Part shown: in pieces, positions 6,184 to 13,521 of the stretch
How the letters are laid out: every line of letters begins with the position of its first letter
How positions within the stretch are numbered: the first letter of the stretch is position 1
Origin: 13-2-20CM-68-14 sp036378475
GTDB taxonomy: Bacteria; Actinomycetota; Thermoleophilia; Gaiellales; Gaiellaceae
Length of the DNA stretch: 20,892 bases
Reading direction: 5' to 3'
NCBI GenBank assembly: GCA_036378475.1
Contig: DASUWJ010000048.1
Coordinates: 1-20,892, forward strand
The notes under the pieces: model-generated
Told to the model about the DNA's origin: nothing
Database searches by the model: none
The model's input: only the letters and a program-made list of their open reading frames with translations
Position numbers and translations under genes: made by a program

Positions 6184-6938
6184 CGCTCGAGCGTGACGGC
6201 CCGGTCGCGGCCGTCCTGCTCAACCGGCCCAGGGAGCTGAACGCCCTCTCGGACGAGCTGATGGACGAGCTCGTTCGGACGCTGACCGAGCTCGACGACG
6301 ACGAGGCGGTTCGCTGCATCGTTCTCGGCGGCAACGAGCGCGCCTTCGCCGCCGGCGCCGATATCGGCGAGCTGGCGCGTTCGTCGGCGATCGGCCTCTA
6401 CTACGAGCGCCGGGTCGAGCGCTGGGACGCGATTCGCTCGCTATGGACGCCGCTCGTTGCGGCGGTGTCCGGCTTCTGTCTCGGCGGCGGCTGCGAGCTC
6501 GCGCTGGCCTGCGACCTGATCGTGGCCTCCGAGTCTGCCCAGTTCGGACAACCCGAGACGGCGCTCGGGATCATCCCCGGCGCTGGCGGAACCCAGCGGC
6601 TGACCCGGGCGGTCGGCAAGGCGCTCGCGATGGACATGATCCTGAGCGGGCGGCGGCTCTCCGCGCCCGAGGCGCTCGCCGCCGGGCTCGTCGCGCGCGT
6701 CGTCGCGCGCGAGGCATGGCTCGAGGAGGCAAAGCGGGTCGCGCACGAGATCGCGAGCAAAGGCCCGGTCGCGACGAGACTGGCGAAGGAGTCGGTCGAC
6801 CGCGCCCACGAGACGACGCTCCAGGCGGGGCTCGAAGCGGAGCGGCGGGCGCTCTACCTCGCCTTCGCCTCCGAGGACGCGCGGGAGGGTCTGACCGCCT
6901 TCATCGAGAAGCGGGAGCCCGAGTTCCGGGGGCGCTAG
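6180..6938 (+). CDS. paaF: enoyl-CoA hydratase, PaaF-like (2,3-dehydroadipyl-CoA hydratase)
   Basis: A hydratase of about 252 residues with LLNRPRELNALS, FAAGADIGEL, GGGCEL (catalytic Glu at 6495), FGQPETALGIIPGAGGTQRL (second Glu) and the C-terminal FIEKREPEFRGR. It resembles E. coli PaaF closely, which hydrates 2,3-dehydroadipyl-CoA. The start is a problem. Homology begins near 6180, but no ATG, GTG or TTG lies in frame between 6057 and 6261. Candidates are GTA at 6180, overlapping the preceding TAG stop as GTAG; ATT at 6153, which has AAGGAGGGG upstream; or ATG 6261, which would remove the first strand and the LNRP motif. The coordinate given marks the homology boundary. Its stop overlaps that of the convergent L,D-transpeptidase through CTAG (6935-6938). 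Confidence 0.85.
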   Translation, partial: VALERDGPVAAVLLNRPRELNALSDELMDELVRTLTELDDDEAVRCIVLGGNERAFAAGADIGELARSSAIGLYYERRVERWDAIRSLWTPLVAAVSGFCLGGGCELALACDLIVASESAQFGQPETALGIIPGAGGTQRLTRAVGKALAMDMILSGRRLSAPEALAAGLVARVVAREAWLEEAKRVAHEIASKGPVATRLAKESVDRAHETTLQAGLEAERRALYLAFASEDAREGLTAFIEKREPEFRGR

Positions 6939-7975
6939 CCGACGTAGATCGGGGTGTGCAGCGGGACGAGCGGGTAGAGCTGGAGGACGTCCGGGATCGA
7001 CATCCGGATGCAGCCGTGCGAGGCGGCCGTGCCGAGGGAGGAGAGCTCGTCGGTGCCGTGGATCCCGGCCCCGTTGTAGAAGCCCATCCAGCGGGCCTTG
7101 ATCGGATCCTGCGGCCCCGGCGGAATCACCCGGCCCGCGAGCGCTCCGGCCCAGGCGCTGTTCGGGACATGCCAGGAGGGATTCACCTGCTTGTCGTCGA
7201 TCTGGTAGAGGCCCGCGGGAGTCTCGAGACCCTGGCGCCCGACGGCGATCGTGTAGCTGTGGACGAGCCGGAGGCTCTTCCAGAGGCGCAGAGTGAAGCC
7301 CGGTCGGTCGATCGTGATGAAGGTCTGGTACTTGACCGCGAGCTGGGCCGTGCTCAGCTTCGGCCTCAGCTTGAGCGTCGGGACGAGGGCGACGTGGATC
7401 GAGGCGGGGTCGCGGAGCTGCCGCAGGATGCGTAGCGCGAGCCACCGTCTGCGGACGGCAAGCCCGTCGCGGGAGGGGACCACGTTCAGCGCGACGCCCG
7501 AGGGGTTGATCGAGGCGTCCGTCGGCTGGCGGTCGATCTGCGCGGCGATGTCGTCGACGAAGCGGTAGAGCGCGCCGCGCGAGAAGGCGACTCGCGCGGG
7601 AAGCTGCGCGTGGACCTTGGCGCCGCTCAGGTCGCGCAGCACCCGCTGGAGGAGCCCGCCGCGGTGGCTGCGCGCAAGTGCCTCCCTGACCATTCTTGCG
7701 ACGTCGAGCCGGACGCCCGCGGCGCGTGCCCGAAGCGTCCAGCGCCGGTTCTGCCATTCGACCACCACGTCCTTGCCGACGCCTGGCGCCAGGCTCCGGC
7801 GCAGGACTTCGCGGGCGGAGCTCGCGTTCAGGCCGCCGACATCGATTCCGGCGACCGTGACGCCCTCGGCAATCAGGTTCGAGCGCGACGAGTCGTAGGC
7901 GTACAGGCCGCCCGCCCCCGCCGCGAGCACGAGCACAACGACTCCGATCCCGATGACCAAGATCCGTCGTCTCAT
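6935..7975 (-). CDS. L,D-transpeptidase (YkuD domain) with N-terminal membrane anchor
   Basis: A 346-residue envelope protein. Residues 1-25 form a basic start (MRRR) and one transmembrane helix. GVTVAGIDVGGLNASSAREVL then matches the PG_binding_4/VanW-adjacent repeat found N-terminal to many actinobacterial L,D-transpeptidases. The C-terminal YkuD domain carries GIHGTDEL and SHGCIRMS, with His306, His320 and nucleophile Cys322. The family makes 3-3 peptidoglycan cross-links outside the membrane. ATG 7975 is preferred because it gives a normal signal anchor and has GGCGGGG upstream. GTG 8008 would add eleven residues and lies 14 nt after TAGCTT (8023-8028, minus). It sits downstream of the HtrA-like protease on the same strand, with a gap of about 70 bp. 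Confidence 0.92.
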   Translation of the reverse strand: MRRRILVIGIGVVVLVLAAGAGGLYAYDSSRSNLIAEGVTVAGIDVGGLNASSAREVLRRSLAPGVGKDVVVEWQNRRWTLRARAAGVRLDVARMVREALARSHRGGLLQRVLRDLSGAKVHAQLPARVAFSRGALYRFVDDIAAQIDRQPTDASINPSGVALNVVPSRDGLAVRRRWLALRILRQLRDPASIHVALVPTLKLRPKLSTAQLAVKYQTFITIDRPGFTLRLWKSLRLVHSYTIAVGRQGLETPAGLYQIDDKQVNPSWHVPNSAWAGALAGRVIPPGPQDPIKARWMGFYNGAGIHGTDELSSLGTAASHGCIRMSIPDVLQLYPLVPLHTPIYVG

Positions 7976-8022
7976 CGCTCTACCCCGCCCGTTCACTCTC
8001 GCTCGCACCTTCTGTACGCGGC

Positions 8023-8028
8023 AAGCTA
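8023..8028 (-). promoter_or_regulatory. putative -10 (TAGCTT) upstream of L,D-transpeptidase gene
   Basis: On the minus strand TAGCTT lies 14 nt before GTG 8008 and 47 nt before ATG 7975. It is the same GCTAGCTTG string as precedes the HtrA-like gene, suggesting separate transcription of the two genes. Confidence 0.35.
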
Positions 8029-8048
8029 GCGGTTGAGTCCGGCGGAGG

Positions 8049-9059
8049 CTAGCCGGTGAGCTCGGCAGGCACGAGCTCGAGCTCGCGTTCCGATCCCTCG
8101 CGGATCACGCGCGCGTGCACGCGCGAGCCGATCAGATCGGCGACCATCAGGCGCTGGATGTCGTCCACCGCCGCAACCGGAATGCCGTTCAGCTCGAGGA
8201 TTAAGTCCTCCGGCCGAATCCCCGCGCGGGCGGCGGGGCTGTCCTCGACCACGTCCACGACCTCGACGCCGCTCTGGCGCCCGAGCTTGGTCGCCAGGCG
8301 CGGCGGCAGCGGCCGGGTACCGCCTGCGATGCCGAGATAGGCACGGCGGAAGCGGCCGTCTGTCATCAGGGCGCCGATGATCGTGCGGGTAGCCTGGTTG
8401 ATCGGCACCGCGAGTCCGAGCCCGATACCGGCGACGGCGGTGTTGATTCCGACCACGCGCCCCCGTCCGTCGGAGAGTGCACCGCCGGAGTTGCCAGGAT
8501 TCAGCGCGGCATCCGTCTGGATCACGTTGTCGACGACCCTGCCGAAGCGCGTTGGCAGCGAGCGGCCGAGCGCCGAGACCACTCCGGCCGTGACCGAGCC
8601 CGCGAAACCATTCGGGTTGCCGATCGCGACGACGAGCTGTCCGACGCGGAGGTGTTCCGCGTCGCCGAGCTCTGCCGGTGCGAGATCACGAGCCTCGGCG
8701 CGCAGGACGGCGAGGTCGGAGAGGGGATCCGAGCCGACGGGCTCAAAGGGGAGTTCGCGCCCGTCGACGAACGAGGCCCGGCCCTTGCCGTGAGCGCGCT
8801 CGACGACGTGGGCGGAGGTCAGCATGAATCCATCGGGCGTGATCACGACCGCGCTGCCGCCTCCGTCGAGGACACGGCCGCCGCGGACCCGGCGCGAGAC
8901 GCGCAAATTGGCGACCGACGGCGCAAGGCGCTCCGCCACTTCGGTCACGGCGCGCGAGTAGGCATCGAGCGCGTCCCGCTCCTCAGTCGGGCCGTTTTCG
9001 GCGCCGGCCGAGCCTTGGCTCGGCCCGTAGACGGTGTCGATGAAGGTGAGCTCACCCAC
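8049..9059 (-). CDS. HtrA/DegP-type serine protease with one PDZ domain, no export signal
   Basis: A 336-residue trypsin-like protease. The catalytic triad is His84 (TSAHVV), Asp115 (DPLSDLAVLR) and Ser191 (NPGNSGGAL). A single C-terminal PDZ domain follows (about 240-335, including YLGIAGG, VVEDSPAARAGIRPEDLILELNGIPV). HtrA proteins degrade or refold damaged proteins, normally outside the membrane. Here GTG 9059 sits 8 nt after a minus-strand TAGCTT. Neither this start nor the alternative TTG 9077 gives a signal peptide or transmembrane helix; residues 1-45 are acidic and soluble. The protein therefore appears cytoplasmic, or is exported by a route I cannot see. It diverges from paaG. Confidence 0.93.
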   Translation of the reverse strand: MGELTFIDTVYGPSQGSAGAENGPTEERDALDAYSRAVTEVAERLAPSVANLRVSRRVRGGRVLDGGGSAVVITPDGFMLTSAHVVERAHGKGRASFVDGRELPFEPVGSDPLSDLAVLRAEARDLAPAELGDAEHLRVGQLVVAIGNPNGFAGSVTAGVVSALGRSLPTRFGRVVDNVIQTDAALNPGNSGGALSDGRGRVVGINTAVAGIGLGLAVPINQATRTIIGALMTDGRFRRAYLGIAGGTRPLPPRLATKLGRQSGVEVVDVVEDSPAARAGIRPEDLILELNGIPVAAVDDIQRLMVADLIGSRVHARVIREGSERELELVPAELTG

Positions 9060-9067
9060 GTCCGGCC

Positions 9068-9073
9068 AAGCTA
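9068..9073 (-). promoter_or_regulatory. putative leaderless -10 (TAGCTT) of HtrA-like gene
   Basis: On the minus strand TAGCTT ends 8 nt before GTG 9059. This favours GTG 9059 over TTG 9077, which would place the hexamer inside the coding sequence. Confidence 0.45.
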
Positions 9074-9126
9074 GCAACGCCGCCCAGGGCTGCGGCGTCC
9101 GGTGGCGCGCCGAACGCGGGCTGGAC

Positions 9127-9132
9127 TAGGCT
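9127..9132 (+). promoter_or_regulatory. putative leaderless -10 (TAGGCT) of paaG
   Basis: TAGGCT ends 6 nt before ATG 9139. There is no Shine-Dalgarno sequence between them. Confidence 0.55.
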
Positions 9133-9138
9133 CGCGCG

Positions 9139-9912
9139 ATGGCAGAGGTCGAGACCACGCGTGCCGGCGCGGTACTGACGATCACGCTCAACCGACCCGA
9201 GGTCCTGAACGCGTTCAACACGGCGATGCACGAGGCGCTCGCCGCAGCGCTCAAGGAGGCGCGCTCCGACGATGTCCGTGCCGTCGTGATCACCGGCGCC
9301 GGCCGGGGCTTCTGCGTCGGGCAGGACCTGTCGGAGTTTCGCGGCCGCGAGGCCGCCGACATCGGCGGCCGTCTGCGCCGTCACTACCACCCGAACATCA
9401 GGGGCATCCGCGGACTCGAGAAGCCGGTGCTCGCGGCGGTCAACGGCGCGGCGGCTGGCGCGGGGCTGTCGCTGGCGGCCGCCTGCGATCTGAGAATCGC
9501 CTCCGACCGTGCGAGCTTCGTGCCCGCGTTCGTCAAGGTCGGCCTCGTTCCGGATTCGGGCGGCACCTTCTTCCTTACCCGCCTCCTCGGGCCAGCGCGC
9601 GCGTTCGAGTGGTTGTGCTCCGGACGACCACTCGGCGCCGCCGAGGCGAAGGACTGGGGCGTTGTGTCCGAGCTGGTGGAAGCGGACTCGCTGGCGGCCC
9701 GCGCGGCCGAGTACGCGGCGGAGCTCGCGGCCCTGCCGACGCGGGCGATCGGAATGACCAAGCGCCTGCTCGAGCGGGCTCCCGGGGCCGGACTCGACGA
9801 CCAGCTTGAGTGGGAGGCCGAGCTCCAGAGCGCCGCCACCCAGAGCGAGGATTTCCGCGAGGGGGTCGCTGCCTTCCTCGAGAAGCGAGAGCCGCGCTTC
9901 GAGGGCCGCTGA
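9139..9912 (+). CDS. paaG: 1,2-epoxyphenylacetyl-CoA isomerase, PaaG-like crotonase
   Basis: A 257-residue crotonase starting MAEVETTRAGAVLTITLNRP. GAGRGFCVGQDL (54-64), GAAAGAGLSLAAACDL and FVPAFVKVGLVPDSGGT (128-143) match PaaG. Both hydratase glutamates are replaced (Ser111 and Phe131), while Asp139 in VPDSGGT is kept, as expected of an isomerase. PaaG converts ring-1,2-epoxyphenylacetyl-CoA to oxepin-CoA and later shifts a double bond in the open chain. The C-terminus FLEKREPRFEGR is typical of crotonases. It is transcribed separately from the paaABCD operon, which lies about 2.2 kb away on the other strand. The family assignment is strong. Confidence 0.92.
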   Translation: MAEVETTRAGAVLTITLNRPEVLNAFNTAMHEALAAALKEARSDDVRAVVITGAGRGFCVGQDLSEFRGREAADIGGRLRRHYHPNIRGIRGLEKPVLAAVNGAAAGAGLSLAAACDLRIASDRASFVPAFVKVGLVPDSGGTFFLTRLLGPARAFEWLCSGRPLGAAEAKDWGVVSELVEADSLAARAAEYAAELAALPTRAIGMTKRLLERAPGAGLDDQLEWEAELQSAATQSEDFREGVAAFLEKREPRFEGR

Positions 9913-9920
9913 AAAGCCCC

Positions 9921-9926
9921 TAGGAT
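9921..9926 (+). promoter_or_regulatory. putative leaderless -10 (TAGGAT) of DUF4389 gene
   Basis: TAGGAT ends 6 nt before GTG 9933, inside the 20-bp gap after paaG. Confidence 0.5.
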
Positions 9927-9932
9927 CGCTTC

Positions 9933-10520
9933 GTGGCAGAGCAGCCCCAGGCCCGGCATCCGATCAGGCTCGTCGTCACGGACGACCTGCGGCGGAACCG
10001 CCTGACCGTCTTCTTCCGCCTGCTCCTCGCGCTCCCACACTTCGTCTGGGTCGCGGTCTGGGGCATCGTCGCGGCGCTCGCCGGGATCGCGAACTGGTTC
10101 GCGACGCTCGTCTCGGGCCGCTCGCCCGAGGGCCTGCACCGGTTCCTCGCGACCTATCTCCGCTACCAGACCCACGTCTGGGCGTACACGCTCCTGCTCG
10201 CCGATCCCTACCCGGGCTTCGGCGGCCAGCCCGGCTATCCGATCGAGCTCGAAGTCGACCCGCCCCGGCCGCAGAACCGCTGGACGGTCTTCTTCCGGCT
10301 GCTCCTGGCGCTCCCCGCCCTGATTCTCGCGCGGATCCTGACCTACATCTCGCAGCTCCTCGCCGTCTTCAGCTGGTTCGCCGCGCTTGTCCTCGGCCGG
10401 GTACCCGAAGGGCTGCGCAACTTCGGTGCCTTTGCGCTTCGGTTCGAGCAGCAGACGTCCGGCTACCTGTACCTGCTGAGCGAGCGCTATCCGAACTTCA
10501 ACACCTCGGTCACCGACTGA
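9933..10520 (+). CDS. DUF4389 membrane protein with internal duplication
   Basis: A 195-residue membrane protein made of two similar halves. Half one (about 20-97) runs RLTVFFRLLLALPHFVW, a hydrophobic helix, WFATLVSGRSPEGLHRFLATYLRYQTHVWAYTLLLADPYPGF. Half two (about 112-190) repeats this as RWTVFFRLLLALPALIL, helix, WFAALVLGRVPEGLRNFGAFALRFEQQTSGYLYLLSERYPNF. This is the layout of DUF4389 proteins, which are common in actinomycetes and of unknown function. It has about four membrane segments. The GTG start follows TAGGAT by 6 nt. Position downstream of paaG may be incidental. Confidence 0.88.
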   Translation: MAEQPQARHPIRLVVTDDLRRNRLTVFFRLLLALPHFVWVAVWGIVAALAGIANWFATLVSGRSPEGLHRFLATYLRYQTHVWAYTLLLADPYPGFGGQPGYPIELEVDPPRPQNRWTVFFRLLLALPALILARILTYISQLLAVFSWFAALVLGRVPEGLRNFGAFALRFEQQTSGYLYLLSERYPNFNTSVTD

Positions 10521-10618
10521 GCCGCGGCTCCTCGCCTGACCCGGCGAAAAACGCCGACCCACCGGGCGGCGCCGCTTCCCGGCGCAGGCGTTTGCGCTCG
10601 CCGCTCGAGCGCGCCACC

Positions 10619-12133
10619 ATGGCCGCCGTGGAGAGCGCAGCTCCGAGTCGCCGCTGGACGCTCGTCGCGGTCTGCGTGACGACGTTCATGCTCCTGCTCG
10701 ACATCACGATCGTCGTCGTCGCGCTGCCGAGCATCCAGCGCCGCTTCGGCGCGAGCCTGACCGGCCTGCAGTGGGTGGTTGATGCCTACGCGCTCACCCT
10801 GGCCGCGCTGATCCTGACCGCGGGCGCGCTCGCGGACCGCTTTGGGCGGCGGGCCCTCTTCCTGGCCGGCGTCCTCCTCTTCACCTCGGCGTCGCTTCTC
10901 TGCGGCCTCGCCTGGAGCATCACGGTCCTCGACATCGCCCGCGCCCTGCAGGGGATCGGGGGAGCGGCCCTCTTTGCGACCGCGCTGGCTCTGATCGGCC
11001 ACGAGTACCGGGGCGCGGAGCGGTTCGGCGCGCTGGCGATCTGGGGCGCGACCGTCGGCGCCGCGGTCGCCTGCGGCCCGCTCGTCGGCGGCATCCTCAC
11101 CCAGACGCTCGGCTGGCGCTGGATCTTTTTCGTCAACCTGCCGGTCGGCGCGTTCGCGATCGTGATCGCGCTCAGGCAGATCGCAGAATCCCGCGACGAG
11201 CGCGCGACCCGCACCGACGCGCAGGGCCTGCTGAGCTTCTCGGCCGCGCTCTTTCTGATCGTCTTCGGGATCCTGCGCGGCAACGCGCACGGCTGGACGA
11301 GCGGACTGATTCTCGCGGCGCTGGTCGGCGGCGGGGCCGTTCTCGTCCTGTTCGTCCTCCTGGAGCGCTGGCAGGAGAGGCCGATGCTGGACGTGACCCT
11401 GTTCCGGCAGCCGGCGTTCGTCGGCGTCTCGGTGGCGACCTTCTGTATCGCGGCGGGCATGTTCGCGCTGCTGCCCTACTTTTCGATCTACCTCCAGGAC
11501 GTGCTCGGCTACTCGCCGCTGCAGGCGGGGCTTCGCTTCCTGTCCCTGACGGGCTTCGTCTTCTTCGTTCCGCTCGTAAGCCGGCGCTTCGCCGCCCGCT
11601 TGCCGCTGTGGGTGGTGATCGGCGCCGGCTTGCTCCTGGTCTCGGCCGGGCTGGCGCTGATGCATGCAATCGCGGCCGAGTCCCGGTGGACGGCGCTCCT
11701 CGCCGGCTTCGTCGTCTCCGGCATCGGCATCGGCCTGGCGAACCCGGCGCTGGCGGCGGCGGCCCTCCGCGTCGTCGATCCCGCTCGGACCGGGATGGCC
11801 TCCGGGATCAACAACTCCTTCCGGCTCGGTGGGGTGGCGATCGGCGTGGCCGCGCTCGGCGCGGTGCTCGAAAACCGGATCGCGAATTCACTCTCCGCGT
11901 CGGCCGGCGCCAGGGCTCACGGACTCTCGACCGCGGTCAGCTCCGCGGGGGTCCGAGCCGTAGCAGGCCGCCCCGCGCTGGTCCACGCGGCCCGGATCGC
12001 ATTCGTCGGTGGCCTCAAGGATCTCGTCCTGATCGGCTGCGCGTTACTGCTCGCGGGCGCGCTCGCCGCGGTGGCGCTGATGCGCTCACGGGAGCCGGTC
12101 CCGGGCCCGCTCGCCGAGCCCGCGGGAAACTGA
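10619..12133 (+). CDS. DHA2-family (14-TM) MFS drug efflux transporter
   Basis: A 504-residue protein with about fourteen membrane helices. The first ends in TTFMLLLDITIVVVALPSIQ, the D1-like motif of DHA2 (EmrB/QacA) transporters. LADRFGRRALF is motif A and GPLVGGILTQTLGWRWIFFVNLPVG is motif C with the conserved linker. These proton-driven pumps export drugs or metabolites. ATG 10619 is chosen because the frame upstream (to 9806) only shadows paaG and the DUF4389 gene. Neither a Shine-Dalgarno sequence nor a TANNNT hexamer precedes it at the usual distance, so its promoter is not evident. The 98-bp gap before it holds only a weak hairpin. It is convergent with paaD, 14 bp away. Confidence 0.94.
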   Translation: MAAVESAAPSRRWTLVAVCVTTFMLLLDITIVVVALPSIQRRFGASLTGLQWVVDAYALTLAALILTAGALADRFGRRALFLAGVLLFTSASLLCGLAWSITVLDIARALQGIGGAALFATALALIGHEYRGAERFGALAIWGATVGAAVACGPLVGGILTQTLGWRWIFFVNLPVGAFAIVIALRQIAESRDERATRTDAQGLLSFSAALFLIVFGILRGNAHGWTSGLILAALVGGGAVLVLFVLLERWQERPMLDVTLFRQPAFVGVSVATFCIAAGMFALLPYFSIYLQDVLGYSPLQAGLRFLSLTGFVFFVPLVSRRFAARLPLWVVIGAGLLLVSAGLALMHAIAAESRWTALLAGFVVSGIGIGLANPALAAAALRVVDPARTGMASGINNSFRLGGVAIGVAALGAVLENRIANSLSASAGARAHGLSTAVSSAGVRAVAGRPALVHAARIAFVGGLKDLVLIGCALLLAGALAAVALMRSREPVPGPLAEPAGN

Positions 12134-12147
12134 AGGCCGCCGGGTCG

Positions 12148-12633
12148 CTACAGCGTCTTGAACTGCTCGAAGGGCTGCCGGCAGCCGCGGCAGTAGCGGA
12201 GCGAGCGGCACGGCGTCGGGCCGAAGAGATTCTCGAGCGTGGTATCGCGCGAGCCGCAGTAGGGGCAGCGAAAGCCGCTCGACTGCAGCTGCACCAGCTG
12301 CGGCCGGTCGTTTGCACGCGGGGCGGGCGGCGCGAAGCCGTGCTCGCGCAGCTTCTCCCGTCCCTGGGGCGTGATCCGCTCGGTCGACCACGAGTCGTCG
12401 TAGATGACCTGGATCTCGGGTTCGGCACCGAGTGCCGCGACCCCGTCTGCCATCGCCTCCCGCATCGACTCGAGCGCCGGGCAGCCGAGAAAGGTGGGCG
12501 TGAATTCGATCCGAACGCGGTCGTCCTCGATCACCACGTTGCGCACGACCCCGAGCTCGACGAGCGAGATGACCGGGATCTCGGGATCGGGGATCCCGGC
12601 GAGAACCTCCCAGACCTGCTGCTCGGTTACCAC
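12148..12633 (-). CDS. paaD: PaaD, Fe-S assembly-type accessory protein of phenylacetyl-CoA epoxidase
   Basis: A 161-residue protein. The N-terminal DUF59/MIP18 domain has IPDPEIPVISLVELG and PTFLGCPAL with its conserved Cys. The C-terminus has a four-cysteine, zinc-ribbon-like element (CPYCGSRDT ... CRSLRYCRGCRQPFEQFK), as in E. coli PaaD. The family is needed for maturation of the epoxidase, probably of its iron centres. GTG 12633 is chosen because it gives the standard N-terminus and overlaps the paaC stop by 7 nt, suggesting coupling. A longer frame to 12855 merely shadows paaC. It is the last gene of the operon; the usual reductase gene paaE does not follow. Confidence 0.93.
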   Translation of the reverse strand: MVTEQQVWEVLAGIPDPEIPVISLVELGVVRNVVIEDDRVRIEFTPTFLGCPALESMREAMADGVAALGAEPEIQVIYDDSWSTERITPQGREKLREHGFAPPAPRANDRPQLVQLQSSGFRCPYCGSRDTTLENLFGPTPCRSLRYCRGCRQPFEQFKTL

Positions 12634-13271
12634 GAGGCTCCGGCCGGAAGGCTCCGGCGTACCAGCGTCATTTCCGCCCAGAGCTCCGCCAACCCCGGCG
12701 TATGCGCGCCTCGCTCGACAAGGGGGCTCGGCTCCCGGCCGACGCGCTCGACGAGGAGCGGCCGCAGCTCCTCGTCCAGCACGCCGAGCGCGTAGGGCCA
12801 GAGCTCCTCGAGCGCCGCCTGGACGCGGGGGTCGTCCTGGAGGCGTTCGAACCACATCCGCGCGTGCAGGCGGTGGTAGGCCTCCTCGCGATCGATCTTT
12901 GCCGCGAGCCCGGCCAGCTCACGATCGTCGCCTGCCTTGAGCGCCTCGATCCGGAGCTGATCGGCTGTCTCGTACAGGTAGTGGCGCGCGATCGTCCGCG
13001 CCCAGTCGGGCACGAGCCGAAGCTCGGCCAGCTGCGCGCACCGGTACTCGTCGGGCTGCCGGTCGAAGGCGAGCTCGTCGGCGGTTACGCCGAGCTCGCC
13101 CGCCGCGAGCTCGTAGAGGGCCCGGGCATGCCCGATCTCGTTCTGGGCGATCGACGAGAAGGCGACGTCTTCCTCGAGGACCGGCGCGATCCCGGTCCAC
13201 TCCGAGTTCCGCCACCCGAGGATCAGCTCGTCGTCGGCGAGCTCAAGCAGCCGCTGTGCCCGCTCGCTCAC
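12627..13271 (-). CDS. paaC: PaaC, phenylacetyl-CoA epoxidase subunit
   Basis: A 214-residue ferritin-like subunit. In E. coli, PaaC is a structural partner of PaaA that lacks the di-iron ligands. Here the equivalent positions look complete: Glu24 (NSEWTG), Glu45-x-x-His48 (NEIGHAR), Glu101 (YLYETAD) and Glu130-x-x-His133 (EEAYH). PDWARTIARHYLYETADQLRIEAL and the C-terminal WAEMTLVRRSLPAGASW are family-typical. The GTG start at 13271 lies within the end of paaB (29-nt overlap), and the TAA stop overlaps the paaD start. The assignment rests on sequence and operon order. Confidence 0.94.
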   Translation of the reverse strand: MSERAQRLLELADDELILGWRNSEWTGIAPVLEEDVAFSSIAQNEIGHARALYELAAGELGVTADELAFDRQPDEYRCAQLAELRLVPDWARTIARHYLYETADQLRIEALKAGDDRELAGLAAKIDREEAYHRLHARMWFERLQDDPRVQAALEELWPYALGVLDEELRPLLVERVGREPSPLVERGAHTPGLAELWAEMTLVRRSLPAGASW

Positions 13272-13521
13272 GCGCCCGTCCCAGCTTTTCCTTCAGCGGG
13301 TAGCCGTCGACCCGGTGGTAGTTGCGCTCCAGCTCGTCGGCGAAGTCCTCGAGCTCGTGCACCGCCTCGCGCGGCACGACCCAAAGGGCGGCCGACTCGC
13401 CGCGGCGGCCGTACTGCTCCCGTGCATAGGCCTCGGCGAACTCCTCGTTCGGCGCCTCCACGGAGCCGGCGTGCGCGAAGGCCTGGCCCTTCCGCTCCTG
13501 GCGGAAGACCTCGAAGATCAC
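13243..13521 (-). CDS. paaB: PaaB, phenylacetyl-CoA epoxidase subunit
   Basis: A 92-residue protein beginning IFEVFRQERKGQAFAHAGSVEAPN and continuing AREQYGRRGESAALWVVPREAVHEL. This is the standard PaaB sequence pattern and length. PaaB bridges PaaAC units in the multicomponent epoxidase. The GTG at 13521 overlaps the paaA stop as GTGA (13518-13521), a classic coupling junction. A much longer frame extending to 14259 in this register is a shadow of paaA. The 29-nt overlap with paaC is unusually long but is set by the conserved ends of both proteins. Confidence 0.93.
   Translation of the reverse strand: MIFEVFRQERKGQAFAHAGSVEAPNEEFAEAYAREQYGRRGESAALWVVPREAVHELEDFADELERNYHRVDGYPLKEKLGRARERAGTAAA

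Noticed and set aside
6441..7757. Long antisense frames such as this 438-codon one, and others over 300 codons opposite real genes
   Set aside because: Low-complexity Arg/Ala/Pro/Gly composition and complete overlap with well-recognised genes. No independent motifs.
8106..8125. 20-nt alternating purine-pyrimidine tract with a 16-bp palindrome inside the HtrA gene (a second tract at 19980-19999)
   Set aside because: Z-DNA potential exists, but both lie in coding sequence, are explained by His/Ala/Arg codons, and recur by chance at this GC content.
10542..10556. Hairpin CGGCG-AAAAA-CGCCG in the gap before the DHA2 pump
   Set aside because: A 5-bp stem with no following T-run. In sequence this GC-rich such hairpins are expected by chance, so I do not call a terminator.
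9806..10618. Open frame extending the DHA2 transporter far upstream
   Set aside because: It reads through paaG and the DUF4389 gene in a second register with Arg/Pro-rich composition, typical of GC-rich shadow frames.
10613..10622. GCCACCATGG around the DHA2 start, a perfect eukaryotic Kozak context
   Set aside because: All neighbours are clearly bacterial. Coincidence in GC-rich DNA.
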